Positions 40,001-43,502 of a stretch of DNA of 64,000 nt are shown piece after piece. A program made the translations under genes and the position numbers. A model generated the notes under the pieces. The model saw only the letters and a list, made by a program, of their open reading frames with translations. It was not told where the DNA came from and made no database searches. Source of the stretch: Trichostrongylus colubriformis (taxonomy: Eukaryota > Nematoda > Chromadorea > Rhabditida > Trichostrongylidae); assembly GCA_963978905.1 (NCBI GenBank), contig OZ022258.1:27470716-27534715 (forward strand), written 5' to 3'. Numbering within the stretch: position 1 is the first letter of the stretch; every line of letters starts with the position of its first letter.

Positions 40001-40912
40001 ATGACATCATGAATGAATGGAATGCACCCTACGAGACGAGAGAACACGGAAAGGTGATGTTGCAGTTTGAAAAAATGCGTGGGAGATGCCAATACGGACA
40101 GCACGTCCGCATTTTGAATTCTAGTTTCTCCCCCCATTATCGCTTTAAATCATCAGTGTTAGCTTCAAACCGATCATGTCTTCCCATCTTTCTCTTTCTC
40201 CCAACCCCTCTTGGTTCCTTTACAAAAATAATTCCCAACAAAGGAGTTATGACATACTATTTCCACCCTCCATACCTCAGAGAAGTTCCAGTTTGTTAAA
40301 ATCAAACACGCACCTCTCATTGCAGTTTTTGTACAATGATCTACTCCCTTTCAAAATATCTCTGGTTATAGAAAGCGTTACAGGGTACACTTCAAAGGGA
40401 GGGACATGGTCACGTCATGCCTTGGCGGCCCTAACGATCGTGTGTCGTTAACTCACCCCCATTGTGCATAGTGTCAACTGCGATTCCAGATGAAGCTATA
40501 TTTAGCTCACTGACAATTTTTTATAACAGTATACCATCTATGTTAAACTATCATTGGGGGTGAGAACTCAAACAAGTCATCGGAAACAAAATACATTCTA
40601 TCAATTTCCTTCCATTCCCATCGATGCACCAGGATTTGAAGATGATGGAAAACATAGTTGAGAGAAAAATCTCAAGAGTATTAGTACTTCCAGTTACATT
40701 TGCTCAATTTTCAGGAAGCGAGCCATCACGTACACAACACCAATATCTTCACTGGACTCATCCGATGAATCCCCCAACTCCTCTGACGCGAAGACGCTCA
40801 AAAGCCCAAGTGCGTCATGCAATTATACTAACTTTATTGGTAATGATGTTCTAATGCTTACGCTATTTCTTCGACAGCGGTTACAATCTATCGGAAAAGG
40901 CAGCTCTCCTAA
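6849..40912 (+). CDS. Receptor tyrosine kinase gene, multi-exon (gene-level span)
   Basis: This span joins the exons listed separately below. It encodes a single-pass receptor tyrosine kinase that would phosphorylate tyrosines at the plasma membrane in response to an unknown ligand. Seen directly: a VWA-like ectodomain, a Cys cluster and Thr-rich stalk, a transmembrane helix (exon at 16,414), then kinase motifs in order: GHGAYGQVYKG, CAVKMLP, FMHEIEL, HRDLAARN, DFG, RLPIKWLAIE, WSYGVVLFEM and CWDKEPGKRPSF. All canonical catalytic residues are present. Splice phases agree from 12,985 to the stop at 40,912, and from 9,376 to 9,810. Missing are the signal-peptide exon (probably upstream of the window or unrecognised), the middle of the VWA-like fold between 7,226 and 9,376, and at least one exon between 9,810 and 12,985. 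The activation loop has no tyrosine, unlike most RTKs. I cannot assign it to a named C. elegans RTK. Confidence 0.85.
7077..7226 (+). CDS. RTK exon: VWA-like ectodomain, second part
   Basis: It begins after a TTTTCAG acceptor and ends at a GTGAGC donor, with both borders in phase 0. The 50 codons include a Cys-rich segment (TVCCAEDVCSQQ), an acidic stretch (DLMDYDDYVVNYD), two N-glycosylation sequons (NET, NFT) and a hydrophobic end (YALVGL). The position and pattern fit the middle helices of a VWA-like domain, and the sequons support an extracellular location. The strand that should follow (a VLxxTDG-like segment) was not found before the exon at 9,376. Confidence 0.6.
7918..8116. mobile_element. 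Small foldback MITE
   Basis: Left end AAATATGCTTGTGCTTG...CATACAGGT and right end ACCTGTACGGCAG...AAGCATATTT are inverted repeats of about 33 bp. The interior contains CCTGACGTTTCGACGATTTC, a motif also in the element at 19,894-20,506. Confidence 0.7.
8405..8850 (-). mobile_element. Dispersed non-autonomous repeat, copy 1 of 4
   Basis: It shares sequence with 38,240-38,640, 51,370-51,990 and 61,018-61,385 (for example the ACACAAAGGGATGTTTGGAAAT region). Orientation is opposite to the 38-kb and 61-kb copies. ORFs inside are not conserved between copies, so it is treated as non-coding. Confidence 0.65.
9376..9531 (+). CDS. RTK exon: C-terminal half of VWA-like domain
   Basis: The acceptor is TTGTTGCAG and the donor GTAAGT, the best donor in the region. 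The exon is 52 codons in phase 0. It contains DVANIVNYGCITFTVIALGN followed by LYQYYSSYTQRLFVVPGFN. This matches the VWA pattern of a helix, a hydrophobic strand ending in a small-residue turn (xFxIGVG-like), then a helix and the last strand (xVF.V..F). It is the strongest evidence for a VWA-type ectodomain. Confidence 0.7.
9682..9810 (+). CDS. RTK exon: Cys cluster plus Thr-rich stalk
   Basis: It starts after TTTTTAG and ends at GTACGT, 43 codons, in phase 0 and matching the previous exon. The protein has four cysteines in the first half (ECIRPCGAEGANDCQ and TNCPYP), then a run rich in Thr and Ser (TTTARLITTTATLPSSTT). The Thr-rich part looks like an O-glycosylated stalk, typical of extracellular linkers in nematode surface proteins. 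Confidence 0.7.
11917..12030 (+). CDS. Candidate RTK exon, 38 codons
   Basis: A TGTTTCAG acceptor precedes an open stretch encoding KSNMKVAVRFLARDNVDSGW and a helical part (EHVNKFLESLKSDE), ending before GTTCTT. The donor is weak. Entry phase 0 fits the exon at 9,682-9,810, but exit phase 0 does not fit the exon at 12,985, so another exon would be required. It could equally be a chance open frame. Confidence 0.3.
12100..12640 (+). repeat. Dispersed repeat with internal CTCCGCCC modules
   Basis: Short direct modules (GCTCCGCCC followed by CTAAACCTCTT or CTAAGCCTCTT and CATGACATTCA) recur. The reverse complement of 54,480-54,910 matches it, including TATGTGTGCTCTTTACT and CCTATCTCCACAG. Confidence 0.6.
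12985..13130 (+). CDS. RTK exon: ectodomain
   Basis: It lies between a TTTTCAAGCAG acceptor and a GTACGG donor. It enters with two bases of a split codon and leaves in phase 0. The protein (MLAVTAQTIDVADNATLVLV and onward to TLMTDFVSQ) has a beta-rich pattern and one N-glycosylation sequon (NAT). No family is recognised. It connects in phase to the exon at 14,160. Confidence 0.65.
14160..14271 (+). CDS. RTK exon: membrane-proximal ectodomain
   Basis: The acceptor is CATTTCAG and the donor GTTAGT. It enters in phase 0 and leaves with one base. It encodes LAAQVYQNLTTIPRSH followed by an acidic, Pro-rich stretch ending in NLCPAK. It carries an NLT glycosylation sequon. Its last base plus the first two of the next exon give a Lys codon just before the transmembrane helix. 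Confidence 0.7.
14525..15520 (-). pseudogene. RTE-type LINE fragment, endonuclease domain (broken)
   Basis: Several minus-strand frames together resemble the apurinic-type endonuclease of RTE-clade non-LTR retrotransposons. Reading 15,517 down to 14,525 one sees KIALCTYNARSL, DVIGLTETRR, GVGVLVNTCLDM, FVAYAPKSSYDEDE, VMVGHFNAKIG, SHLRWTWES and IDHVVFNRRF. The family motif is GDFNAKIG, so here the catalytic Asp is His. Frames change several times and no reverse transcriptase follows, so this is a dead fragment in an RTK intron. G-rich sequence up to about 15,950 may be its 5' untranslated part. Confidence 0.8.
15521..16413. other. Intron sequence before the transmembrane exon
   Basis: The first 430 bases are GC-rich and probably the 5' part of the RTE fragment. 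The rest contains short frames with no domain. No further exon is supported. Confidence 0.4.
16414..16582 (+). CDS. RTK exon: transmembrane helix and juxtamembrane
   Basis: After a GTTCAG acceptor the frame encodes the hydrophobic stretch TIMIVIIGTCAGAVLILIIA (continuing TVLY), followed by basic and charged residues (RQKYMWMEKLNRFRSHHDGD). This is a classic single-pass helix with a positive inside border. The donor GTGAGT splits the last codon after two bases. Earlier exons are extracellular and later ones cytoplasmic. Confidence 0.85.
16810..16833 (+). CDS. RTK micro-exon, 24 bp, juxtamembrane
   Basis: CGCTTCAG and GTAAGAGG border a 24-base exon that completes the split Met codon and encodes VSKKRNR before another split codon. 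Both phases match the neighbours exactly. The basic content fits the cytoplasmic juxtamembrane segment. Confidence 0.7.
17018..17103 (+). CDS. RTK exon: kinase glycine-rich loop
   Basis: It encodes IDYWELSPEQVIIKNEQLG followed by GHGAYGQVYKG. This is the start of a tyrosine kinase domain, with the GxGxxGxV nucleotide-binding loop and the preceding WELSPE lead-in common in animal RTKs. The acceptor is AATTCAG and the donor GTGAAG. Phases match on both sides. Confidence 0.9.
17195..17340 (+). CDS. RTK exon: catalytic Lys and helix C
   Basis: The exon completes the glycine loop (G-KLIGPSPGILRYHKS), then encodes CAVKMLPKYASDSARAEF and MHEIEL. The AVK lysine and the helix-C glutamate (HEIEL), which form the salt bridge of active kinases, are both present. 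The acceptor is GTTTTCAG and the donor GTTAGT, phase 0 at the exit. Confidence 0.9.
17341..18463. other. RTK intron, nothing recognised
   Basis: 1.1 kb between the helix-C exon and the hinge exon. No repeats, coding motifs or RNA genes were recognised. Confidence 0.5.
18464..18607 (+). CDS. RTK exon: kinase hinge
   Basis: It encodes MKTLGFHDNIVSMLGCITAA then SCLVIEYCANRDLLRFLKQR. HDNIV matches the HPNIV segment before strand 4, and VIEYCANRDLLRFL is the hinge and helix D typical of RTKs. Phase 0 both ends; acceptor TTCCAG, donor GTGAGC. Confidence 0.9.
18663..18737 (+). CDS. RTK exon: kinase helix E
   Basis: This 25-codon exon encodes SKSIDEQIECTKEFLNFAWQ and IAQGM, the F-A-xQIAxGM segment of helix E that precedes the catalytic loop in RTKs. 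Phase 0 both ends; acceptor TTACAG, donor GTGAGT. Confidence 0.88.
19894..20506. mobile_element. Foldback element, ~280-bp arms
   Basis: The arms (19,894-20,180 and 20,228-20,506) are inverted copies, starting TGTAAGGCTTCTTCCGTTGT and ending with its complement. Arms include CCTGACGTTTTGACC. The spacer is about 50 bp. It lies in the RTK intron before the HRDLAARN exon. No coding content. Confidence 0.85.
20915..21937 (+). mobile_element. Mariner-like element with long inverted arms and transposase remnant
   Basis: It is flanked by TA and bounded by CTGGGTGGCTCCTAATTA and its complement, with terminal inverted repeats of about 90 bp. An inner inverted block pairs about 21,105-21,195 with 21,765-21,855. 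The + strand near 21,600-21,830 encodes a mariner transposase C-terminus: NSPDLNPMDFAVWGYLQQ (the catalytic DD34D-type region) and RLEACIALKGVHFEHLPSE. The N-terminal and middle parts are missing. A half-end of another element (ACAGGGTGCGCC) sits at about 21,018. Confidence 0.8.
22150..22239 (+). CDS. RTK exon: catalytic loop HRDLAARN
   Basis: It encodes CYLGQKRIIHRDLAARNILI and AGVDGMKHAK. HRDLAARN is the tyrosine-kinase-type catalytic loop with the base Asp and the metal-binding Asn. Phase 0 both ends; acceptor CTTTTCAG, donor GTTTGT. The intron that follows is about 13.3 kb because it contains the LTR retrotransposon. Confidence 0.92.
22790..23200 (+). repeat. Left arm of an old foldback element flanking the LTR insertion
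   Basis: This stretch, including AACCACTCCGACTCTT and the following 200 bases, is homologous in inverted orientation to about 33,890-34,270. The arms are diverged. Together they suggest that the LTR element landed within a foldback transposon already present in the RTK intron. Confidence 0.6.
23458..23742 (-). repeat. 3' LTR of the helicase-bearing element
   Basis: It is identical to 33,501-33,785 except at 23,482 (T against C) and 23,723 (A against G). The ends carry a 6-bp inverted repeat, GTAAAG and CTTTAC. The element-sense 5' end is TG, but the 3' end is CT, not the usual CA. The outermost base on the left is ambiguous by one position. Confidence 0.93.
23743..23753 (-). other. Polypurine tract (element 1)
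   Basis: On the minus strand GGCAGGGGAGG lies immediately upstream of the 3' LTR. This is the position and composition expected of the plus-strand DNA primer in LTR retrotransposons. Confidence 0.75.
23958..27305 (-). CDS. UPF1/MOV10-class SF1 helicase captured by the retrotransposon
   Basis: This is an uninterrupted frame of 1,115 codons. Codons before about residue 75 are antisense-free Pol DNA read in another frame, so the protein probably starts later; the Met at 26,873 gives about 971 residues. Helicase motifs in order: Q-like LTPDQKASL (about 637), Walker A FGTGKTFLG (about 663), STTNNAVANF (Ia), IIIDEASQVPEP (motif II, about 843), YIGDAYQMRPH (III, about 869), TTFRAHPALN (IV, about 913), IATVDSVQGREVEVI (V, about 1027) and LNVAITRCRQG (VI, about 1061). 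All SF1 catalytic residues are present. The family unwinds RNA or RNA-DNA and includes UPF1, MOV10, ZNFX1 and nematode ERI-6/7, several of which act in RNA surveillance or small-RNA silencing. About 560 N-terminal residues show no recognised domain. Role in the element is inferred only. Confidence 0.92.
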   Translation of the reverse strand: MLKRLNDFWGWQTSFGALSATSLPWQLPCMSLPRIVPSLYGVQGRKKRSEPSAIASCPSRVWLIPVTKSSSCVQTVAHPSVHRTNSRPRRPRYANIANDCVTSELSLETYRPIPPAGYDGARFVRSLFPVFIRDAPRPSNKIPVMELQTLEAAIKFRQDSLALITSTMEGRYSEPVREQRQTPLKSYSSTLAPPSFGASHPVLYQVVAVGYGNGVILEAKDFFVIGPDRRDLHCIVLEQYAIDVTTNMRGFDRSLISVKDLVWVYSLTPTRAALRDPVNILQRSRIPRATAMDPSSVYFFRVDRFALITPHVHHQTGLGIVVHLVTRADSVTKFLAVFEGAPEAVVVTPSICDSDLGDIYLYSLVLAETRLNTSCAIRFSEPPVSVQAREQLCQLASRFLPVNASEGVLPLRVMNLRPEDIDWLTDRANDFNSFTSDPGRSKHKMGRLFNVACSALAAMANMLDDTAVRWVTLTLPPGTMCPLRLDFVLGDMPHEAGWTQGRTLDFWVTGAEHTTKMRVESVTCNLESKQLSIRIAGYTWNHSGLTALIERHGRLLNGRVLVDGYVRLAKPTKSANPANEAVSRMLHLVERVESGTVGHRILDMVYRKQDASSSTGEPGPSKSATFPDTFRLKQQSIPLTPDQKASLQLGMAGHPIAEIQAAFGTGKTFLGSIIAGLLIQNKKGPIIVASTTNNAVANFTNTMLAIEEFRQVRLLRYVSESAFLDESPSTPVDIHEILKSLGDDFEQQMRSHEREYWERFRRGRELYERYVTDPERSMNMSADEIEEYIVAEKDVSECVKKVVNTMFRVRVPDVLLLTTASLLNTTATGGIFKTHLADRTAIIIDEASQVPEPVFASLVTMFPDARQLYIGDAYQMRPHVKCPTEANPAVFGARSIMTVLAKAPGVPKSVLVTTFRAHPALNALPNTLVYRGSLINGASASARCMLLDRLRFPNPQLPFVLVDIEGSSIRALSRSHLNEDEASVCASLMTELLRSGLRPSQICVVTFYREQFRLLLDYAAERQIEIATVDSVQGREVEVIILLTTRTDFAPEASGFIDDLRRLNVAITRCRQGQFILGSVATLRTLPNWGAVVRWAENATAVIPSSRLQHLFRNQ
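26773..29274 (-). CDS. Pol: transmembrane tail, protease, reverse transcriptase, RNase H stub
   Basis: The frame overlaps the gag-env ORF in the -1 phase. It begins with NWTPFDAWLFLCGCVVSLQV, a transmembrane helix that belongs to the Env-like part, because element 2 has it fused in frame. The retropepsin motif ALIDTGAAITVSS is near residue 125. RT motifs follow: VLVKKRDGSLRVCLDFRPLN, YYTTLDLASGYMQL, YLPFGLRNAG, and YIDDIIIF near residue 580 with both catalytic Asp. RT connection motifs (FLGHEIS, KRFLGMANFFRRFI) are intact. RNase H begins at FVLCTDGSS (about residue 726) and is then cut at the inverted repeat at 27,049-27,102; the remaining codons to 26,773 are helicase-region DNA in the wrong frame. 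No integrase follows. Confidence 0.92.
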   Translation of the reverse strand: MVVLGNWTPFDAWLFLCGCVVSLQVMRTLLIIYITKELPEPFPRSLRQTPSSVQPRDTAQHIPLNPVSLSAPPGDPVVPRLSRVVIDAESTWPPQAVLAPTQVLALNTSPFFIAQIPIVVNEVAMLALIDTGAAITVSSRDITDLIGVFRLQPPAVRSAIGMAGIPVPLVGTANLRIQVGSTSLTHRVYFTKHACIPRQVDKYNIILGNDLLSRLPPWRINYPQRRFTVGKENLPILTLMPMLADVPDAPSPHSVVKVRVLDTSVIPAGSEALVPCYTTCDSPRVLMLVTQPFMLYSKHLSITPAVFHSGQTSVLITNSSSQPQAVYSNQHIATAVPLATDTSGRLSEVPLYTTYLGKDAPLVAAVTDRETSDVRHKLKIDLSECDLTESQKAQLYDLFSEYQDRISQSSYDLGSYTHTLVNIKTTTESPPMRFRPPRIPVKFQKELDEHINKLLKAGRIVESDTPWVHNTVLVKKRDGSLRVCLDFRPLNAVTIPDHYPLPRIEDLLLKVAGNRYYTTLDLASGYMQLLMSPESQEKCGWATHRGIYQFVYLPFGLRNAGAYFCRAMSRILSGLDDSCLAYIDDIIIFNKTFDDHLQTLRSVFDRFRPFNIKTFGKKLTDIARSKVSFLGHEISFTYYSPADRNIKAIREFPTPACVKEVKRFLGMANFFRRFIRNFSTMAAPLYELTKDSAKFIWGTRQEEAFRALRDCLMSKPCLAYPRDQEFVLCTDGSSPVCTQDELPPSTSSLRQHRQRLRNQRVITRDVSTDSPSRIRRSAVRAFAISCVHPRCSTALQQDSRHGAPDSGSSDKVPARFLGTHHKHYGRKVFRTGP
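27049..27102. repeat. Perfect 23-bp inverted repeat at the RNase H/helicase junction
   Basis: Arms 27,049-27,071 and 27,080-27,102 are exact reverse complements with an 8-bp spacer. The right arm, read on the minus strand, is genuine RNase H coding sequence (EFVLCTDG). The left arm is an inverted copy of it. Helicase-associated sequence begins beyond the left arm. Confidence 0.97.
29196..32117 (-). CDS. Gag and Env-like fused ORF (element 1)
   Basis: This 973-codon frame starts here at TTG; the first ATG-like start is uncertain. Residues about 80-250 show a Gypsy-type Gag: MPKLPSYSGD, then WLRRFEDVLRMR, EQKANFLIGHLEG, ATFEQAVTRAQMIEQLL. A zinc knuckle, CFNCGGLGHFSRQC (C-x2-C-x4-H-x4-C), lies near residue 320. 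After a Ser-rich linker, a hydrophobic signal-like stretch (CLFLTLLTVSCLMTADASSA, about residue 435) opens a Cys-rich domain with FGCC, several CxxxC-like pairs and N-glycosylation sequons, reading as a secretory glycoprotein. The frame ends before the transmembrane helix, which lies in the overlapping -1 frame at the start of pol. The glycoprotein family cannot be assigned from sequence alone. Placing an Env-like unit between Gag and Pol is unusual. Confidence 0.85.
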   Translation of the reverse strand: MRSALADLGDFDTVHGREAKELRDVTATAVTEAWRDARYSTSSLAKQISANNVSLLNELNNSFDRFQSLPTVASCIPEGTMPKLPSYSGDSEAPQFSMWLRRFEDVLRMRTAPLTSEQKANFLIGHLEGVAREKIEELSAAQRKDYDAIVAHLRSFFESPQQRHIARQALSTCQQGPTESSTSFANRVLHLVRAATAGQDSVAQNERVLEEYVARLRGDIRYFVRLDNPATFEQAVTRAQMIEQLLAEAASDKLMHPASHLGGPVQALAAQVEHMGLGRRQNVRRVSNPPPQRRFRPRRTQGDTQAGSGVHSDRFGASNTCFNCGGLGHFSRQCPSPRTQARRSNRRPAQPQVSSTNPYMMTLQRSGAMINPHDKTTSPNLVLARDHSEPQLDAENSQAQVAALLKRNHELSQSAFYGNSSQRASSSSSSSYPSVSCLFLTLLTVSCLMTADASSAFLCPRDSHDHLLRIPFTYNCSNIMPPPDADIVPLSLHIFRPNTKRYSSSAFLCTIITVSASFSVNFFGSRSVVRTENVQTVTLEHCRMMATHHRCEHGNLVQVDNSWRTSHDLVLEWPSAPFGCCTQHTTSVTNCLMFPTTIYAKHGDDHPDALVGDLTTCKYRDGSCTLRDGSALICSPDIEETCQFIPIGKMHGHKLGGIWLSDSREFALSWSDASDPVHDCGKLLQPTDQGYAVVKVRRSTRSSSARVGVVTTNQLAAQLLAVEGSTKVSLVTLFRHALSSLCDRVNLLGLALHAALSSQPTAAVRHLLGRRDIAATYLGNGITQIHQCLPLPATAWHFVGFNSTCYSQPQVIVSLPSGISLSAFFDVDTGVITEYATEVPCHMVPYFYVSDGSRVLRVDSSSGAISLIPARTIRDFSSLIAPSWGNTTLPLTIFHNLVITNLSEIADGPRLQEFGAALEQHRVEEHVRELHDRREAFVGSQGSTPLSVWSFWVTGHRLMLGFFSADVWSLCRS
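32118..33486 (-). other. Leader between 5' LTR and gag
   Basis: About 1.37 kb with no recognisable protein. The open frame of gag runs upstream to about 32,250 without an in-frame ATG. An ATG near 32,241 opens a different frame that stops about 50 codons later. The leader may hold packaging signals or a splice donor, but none can be identified by eye. Confidence 0.5.
33487..33501 (-). other. tRNA primer-binding site (element 1)
   Basis: On the minus strand, TGGTAGCAGCGAGTG directly abuts the 5' LTR. It begins with TGG, the complement of a tRNA CCA end, and TGGTAGCAG matches the 3' end of many eukaryotic initiator Met tRNAs. The same 15-mer occurs at 56,142 in the second element. Confidence 0.75.
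33501..33785 (-). repeat. 5' LTR of the helicase-bearing element
   Basis: This is the promoter-side LTR in element orientation. It is 283/285 identical to the left copy. On the element strand it starts TGTAAAGGATG and is followed directly, at its other end, by the primer-binding motif. No TATA box is obvious. Confidence 0.93.
33890..34270 (-). repeat. Right arm of the foldback element flanking the LTR insertion
   Basis: The reverse complement of this stretch aligns with 22,790-23,200, best between 33,950 and 34,270 (for example AAGAGTCGGAGTGGTT at 34,097 against the left arm). No coding potential is recognised. The interval 34,271-35,545 is intron with nothing else identified. Confidence 0.6.
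35546..35673 (+). CDS. RTK exon: DFG and activation segment
   Basis: It encodes ISDFGLSLSLDGGSQLPASG, RLPIKWLAIECLQRELFSVK and SDV. DFG and the RTK-type P+1 loop (RLPIKWLAIE, with Ile replacing the usual Pro of APE) are clear. The loop between them has no Tyr, so canonical activation-loop autophosphorylation is not possible. I place the donor at GTGGGT because it gives V-W across the junction with the next exon; the nearby GGGTTT donor would duplicate the Trp and break the frame. Confidence 0.9.
36127..36262 (+). CDS. RTK exon: kinase helices F-G
   Basis: It encodes WSYGVVLFEMYSMGERPFED followed by IEPLNLIPHLEAGNRPKRP. WSYGVVLFEM is the invariant helix F segment; E-A-G-N-R-P-KRP matches the xxGxRLxxP segment before helix H. 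The acceptor is TTTCAG and the donor GTGTGC. Confidence 0.9.
36488..36853. mobile_element. MITE with ~50-bp inverted ends
   Basis: GAAGGTTGTTACAAGGA... and its complement near 36,830 are inverted repeats, including GGCAAAAGC. It lies in the RTK intron after 36,262. Confidence 0.65.
37235..37360 (+). CDS. RTK exon: end of kinase domain
   Basis: It encodes VYAFSAEVMTRCWDKEPGKR and PSFEELLFIFTGLLEEV. The C-W-x6-RPSF motif closes the tyrosine kinase fold. Reading on without splicing reaches a stop at the TAA near 37,382, so a shorter isoform ending in FQMRSC is possible. The donor GTGTTT at 37,361 keeps phase 0 with the next exon. Confidence 0.85.
37448..37531 (+). CDS. RTK exon: cytoplasmic tail
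   Basis: It encodes STEGYGYLALMKTAETYMAV followed by AELSTQRE, between TTTCAG and GTATGT, in phase 0. Three tyrosines in acidic or small-residue context (YGYL, TYMAV) could be autophosphorylation and SH2-docking sites; this is inference. Confidence 0.75.
37917..37981 (+). CDS. RTK exon: cytoplasmic tail, low complexity
   Basis: After GATTTCAG the frame encodes RSQSDSRHSAEHNIDGDVRA and RR. I place the donor at GTGTGT, which splits an Arg codon and matches the next exon. A GTAAGA donor at 37,969 is a possible alternative, but it would not match the downstream phase. Confidence 0.6.
37982..40714. other. RTK intron, repeats only
   Basis: It contains the dispersed repeat at 38,240-38,640 and otherwise unassigned sequence. 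Open frames at 39,973-40,451 lack recognisable domains and have no coding-like splice borders. Confidence 0.4.
38240..38640 (+). mobile_element. Dispersed non-autonomous repeat, copy 2 of 4
   Basis: It matches 61,018-61,385 along its length, including AGTAGTGAATGTGAAAGTCG and ACACAAGGGAATGTTT. It lies inside the RTK intron between tail exons. Confidence 0.7.
40715..40839 (+). CDS. RTK exon: Ser-rich cytoplasmic tail
   Basis: It follows a long intron and a TTTTCAG acceptor. In the matching phase it encodes KRAITYTTPISSLDSSDESP, NSSDAKTLKSPSAS and CNYTNFI. The Ser/Asp-rich composition is usual for RTK tails. The donor GTAATG leaves one base. Confidence 0.6.
40878..40912 (+). CDS. RTK last exon (short)
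   Basis: A 38-bp intron ending in TCGACAG gives a final exon that encodes AVTIYRKRQLS and a TAA stop at 40,910-40,912. The intron is near the lower size limit for nematodes. If it is retained, the frame runs on into the transposon that starts at 40,974, so this terminus is tentative. Confidence 0.45.
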
Positions 40913-40973
40913 AAATCAGTTTCTTACGTATTCTATTTCGGTTATCTGGGTTGTGTTATCATTCTTAATTTAC

Positions 40974-41724
40974 AGGGGGTGCCAAAAAAAAAATAAAGTA
41001 ATTTTGCTCCTCCACTTTCAACCCTACTTTAGTCGAACTTCAGCAAAATCTGACCAGGTATTCTCATCCCTCAAGTAAAGAACAGACCTCACTCTATCAA
41101 TATCCTCCGTAACAGCCTTTTGTACGAGCAGAAACGGGAGCTTGTTCCGAGTGAACAAGATGTGCCACCTCAACTGTGCAAAATCCGAAATTTCGTCGCC
41201 CTCGTTCATAACCTTGCTAAGGTCCGTTCACTCAGGGTACCTAAGAGGATTCGTATTGGTTTGTGTTCTTCAACATTCCGCCTGTTTCGGGTTTCCAACG
41301 CCCTTCGTTTCCAAAAGACGGAACGTGCCATTACCACTGAAACCCTCCGGGGGCAGGTTTGAGGCATGAAAAATGGCACTTCGGATCATGGCAGCGTTGT
41401 CTGAGCAGCAGAGGATCTGTGACTCCCACGAACCGAAGGGCCTATCCTTGGGAAGCTTCCCACAAAAGACCTACCCCGGAACCAGGTTTCACTGTTTTAA
41501 GCGGACCTTAATACCTTAGGTGCTCTGGAGCCCGACTGTGCCAACTGAAGGCTCCGTATTTTGATGAAGGTGGAAGTAGTGAGTCTCATCTTGCTTCTGT
41601 TTCCAGCGAAACATTTCGAGAATACTTTGCCCCAATACTTTTATCTCTTTCATTTCCCTATGTTTTGTATACTTGGCCGATGTGAGCCGTGAGCAAAAAT
41701 ACTTAATTTTTTTGGCACCCCCTG
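40974..41724. mobile_element. Mariner-like element, CAGGGGGTGCC ends, TA duplication
   Basis: Ends CAGGGGGTGCCAAAAAAA and TTTTTTTGGCACCCCCTG are inverted and flanked by TA on both sides. The interior shows no intact transposase. It begins 61 bp after the predicted RTK stop. Its left end contains AATAAA at 40,992. Confidence 0.85.
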
Positions 41725-41752
41725 TATATATCCGTCCTTGTAAAGACGCGTT

Positions 41753-41804
41753 CATACTTTGCGTCGGCAGGGCATGGCTGCGCGCCCTGCCGGCGCAAAG
41801 TATG
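41753..41804. repeat. GC-rich hairpin, 21-bp arms
   Basis: CATACTTTGCGTCGGCAGGGC and the inverted arm at 41,784-41,804 differ at one position, with a 10-bp loop. It lies just outside the mariner-like element. It may be the tip of a foldback element, but no outer arms were seen. Confidence 0.8.
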
Positions 41805-43502
41805 ATCGCGGAAGCAGCAAAGCAGAATACCACAGGGAGGCGCAGACACGACGCACGCAACGAGACAGGGTGGCACAGGCGGAGACGCAGAGACGCACAA
41901 CCGCATCCCGCCGGAGCCGTATGAACGCGACCTAACACAGCTAAGCGCTCACCACTCGGTTCCAGAAATGCTGTATCGCTTTGAGATGGAGCGCCGCAGC
42001 GTGCTTGAGGTTCGGAAAGCTTATCTCAACCCTGCTTTCCAAAACTGTGAATGAATTCCTTACCAGAGCCACAGGGCCCTTTTTCGACGAACGTCCGCTC
42101 AAGTGCACCACAGGATAGTGCAATGCAGCAGCCGCCTGGCTTAGAATTAAGTGCAGAGTCAAGCTCCGTCAACAAATTCCGGCAAGGGGTCGCAATCATT
42201 GAAGAAGGCAGTGATGAACGGAATTTCTCAGGCTGAGGGTCCAAAGCGTTGAAGGGAAATGTGATAAAACTGACTACTGGGCTCGAACCCGTAATTAATA
42301 TCCAGTAGAATCATCGCACAGTGCTGCGCGAATAACACGATATGTAATATGGATATAATCGATATTCACAAAGCGATAGCGAAGAATTCCACATCGTACA
42401 ACTGCACACTGTGATAAGCTCAGTACTGAGCGCTCGTCCAACTGGTATCTCTACAAATACTTATCACTACCTAGAATTTTTCGTAGAGTGGCAGTCGGAA
42501 TATTCCGTCGCTACTTACTATATCGGAGTACAAAGTGTATTTACTTATGAAAGAGCTGATGCTCGAGCCTACTGTCTACCGATCATCTAGTCATCTACCC
42601 CTGTATACCGCTCTACCGCTTCCTTGAAAATGATTTATACGGTTGATATACCCTGTTACAGTGATAACGACGATCAATGTTGATAAAAGAGAAGCGAAAT
42701 GTGTTCATTTACTGATCATATGGCTCTTGGACTGTAATGGTCGCTATTGCGAAATTGGAAGAAATTGGAAGTATACCTGTAGTTTGGAATTGATTGCATC
42801 GATTGTAACTGACTCTTGATCCACCCATCAGCACCTTATTCTTACATATCGATGGTGAATCAGTTGATCAGTTTGTAAAGCAAAACAGATTCCGACGCAC
42901 TTGCCTTCTTTCGCTCATTATCAAATCTTTGACCGATTCCAACTTGTATCATTCACCATTAATATCGCGGTCCGCTTCCGAAACATCTGTGAGTGTCCAC
43001 GCCTCGCGGTCAAAGCGAGAAGCAGAAAGGATTTGGTGAGAGTCGTCTTCTTAAAATCCTTAACAAATCCTATCAACCGTCATTAATGTGGATCATCCAC
43101 CATATGTCCCTGCCCCACCCCGCACAACACCTATGGGTGTCAGCGCTAAAGAGTGAACTCGAAAGACGCAACAACACGACTCTGACGATATTCGTATTCT
43201 CATGCCCATTATTTTTCATTTTCTTATCAATCATTCTCGGAGTGGATCAAACACAATTACTATACCCGTTTCACCACGCATAACATCTATGGGAGTCGGC
43301 GCTTAACCCGAATGGTGTAACGATTTTAATGACATTCGAACTTCAACGCTCCTTATCACCCTTTATCAGCTGCTATCACCTTCAGTCCACTACCGCTAGG
43401 GTTCTCATCCCAGCTGGCTCCCACATCCCTAACAAAAAGGGAGATCCCAGCTTTGTTGCGACCCGAGGTATAAATTTCCAGTGAAACGCGCACGCACACA
43501 TA
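41805..43502. other. Intergenic sequence, nothing recognised
   Basis: Several short frames without domains. A diverged direct duplication is suggested at about 43,105-43,330 (CACCCCGCACAACACCTATG against CACCACGCATAACATCTATG). No tRNA could be supported although a GGGTTCGAGCCC-like stretch occurs near 42,280 on the minus strand. Confidence 0.4.

Noticed and set aside
39973..40451. Overlapping ORFs in the last long intron as a gene
   Set aside because: No domains and AT-rich, Ser/Leu-rich composition typical of random frames.
42270..42300. tRNA-like T-arm on the minus strand
   Set aside because: A GGGTTCGAGCCC-like stretch is present, but no acceptor stem, D-arm or anticodon arm could be fitted.
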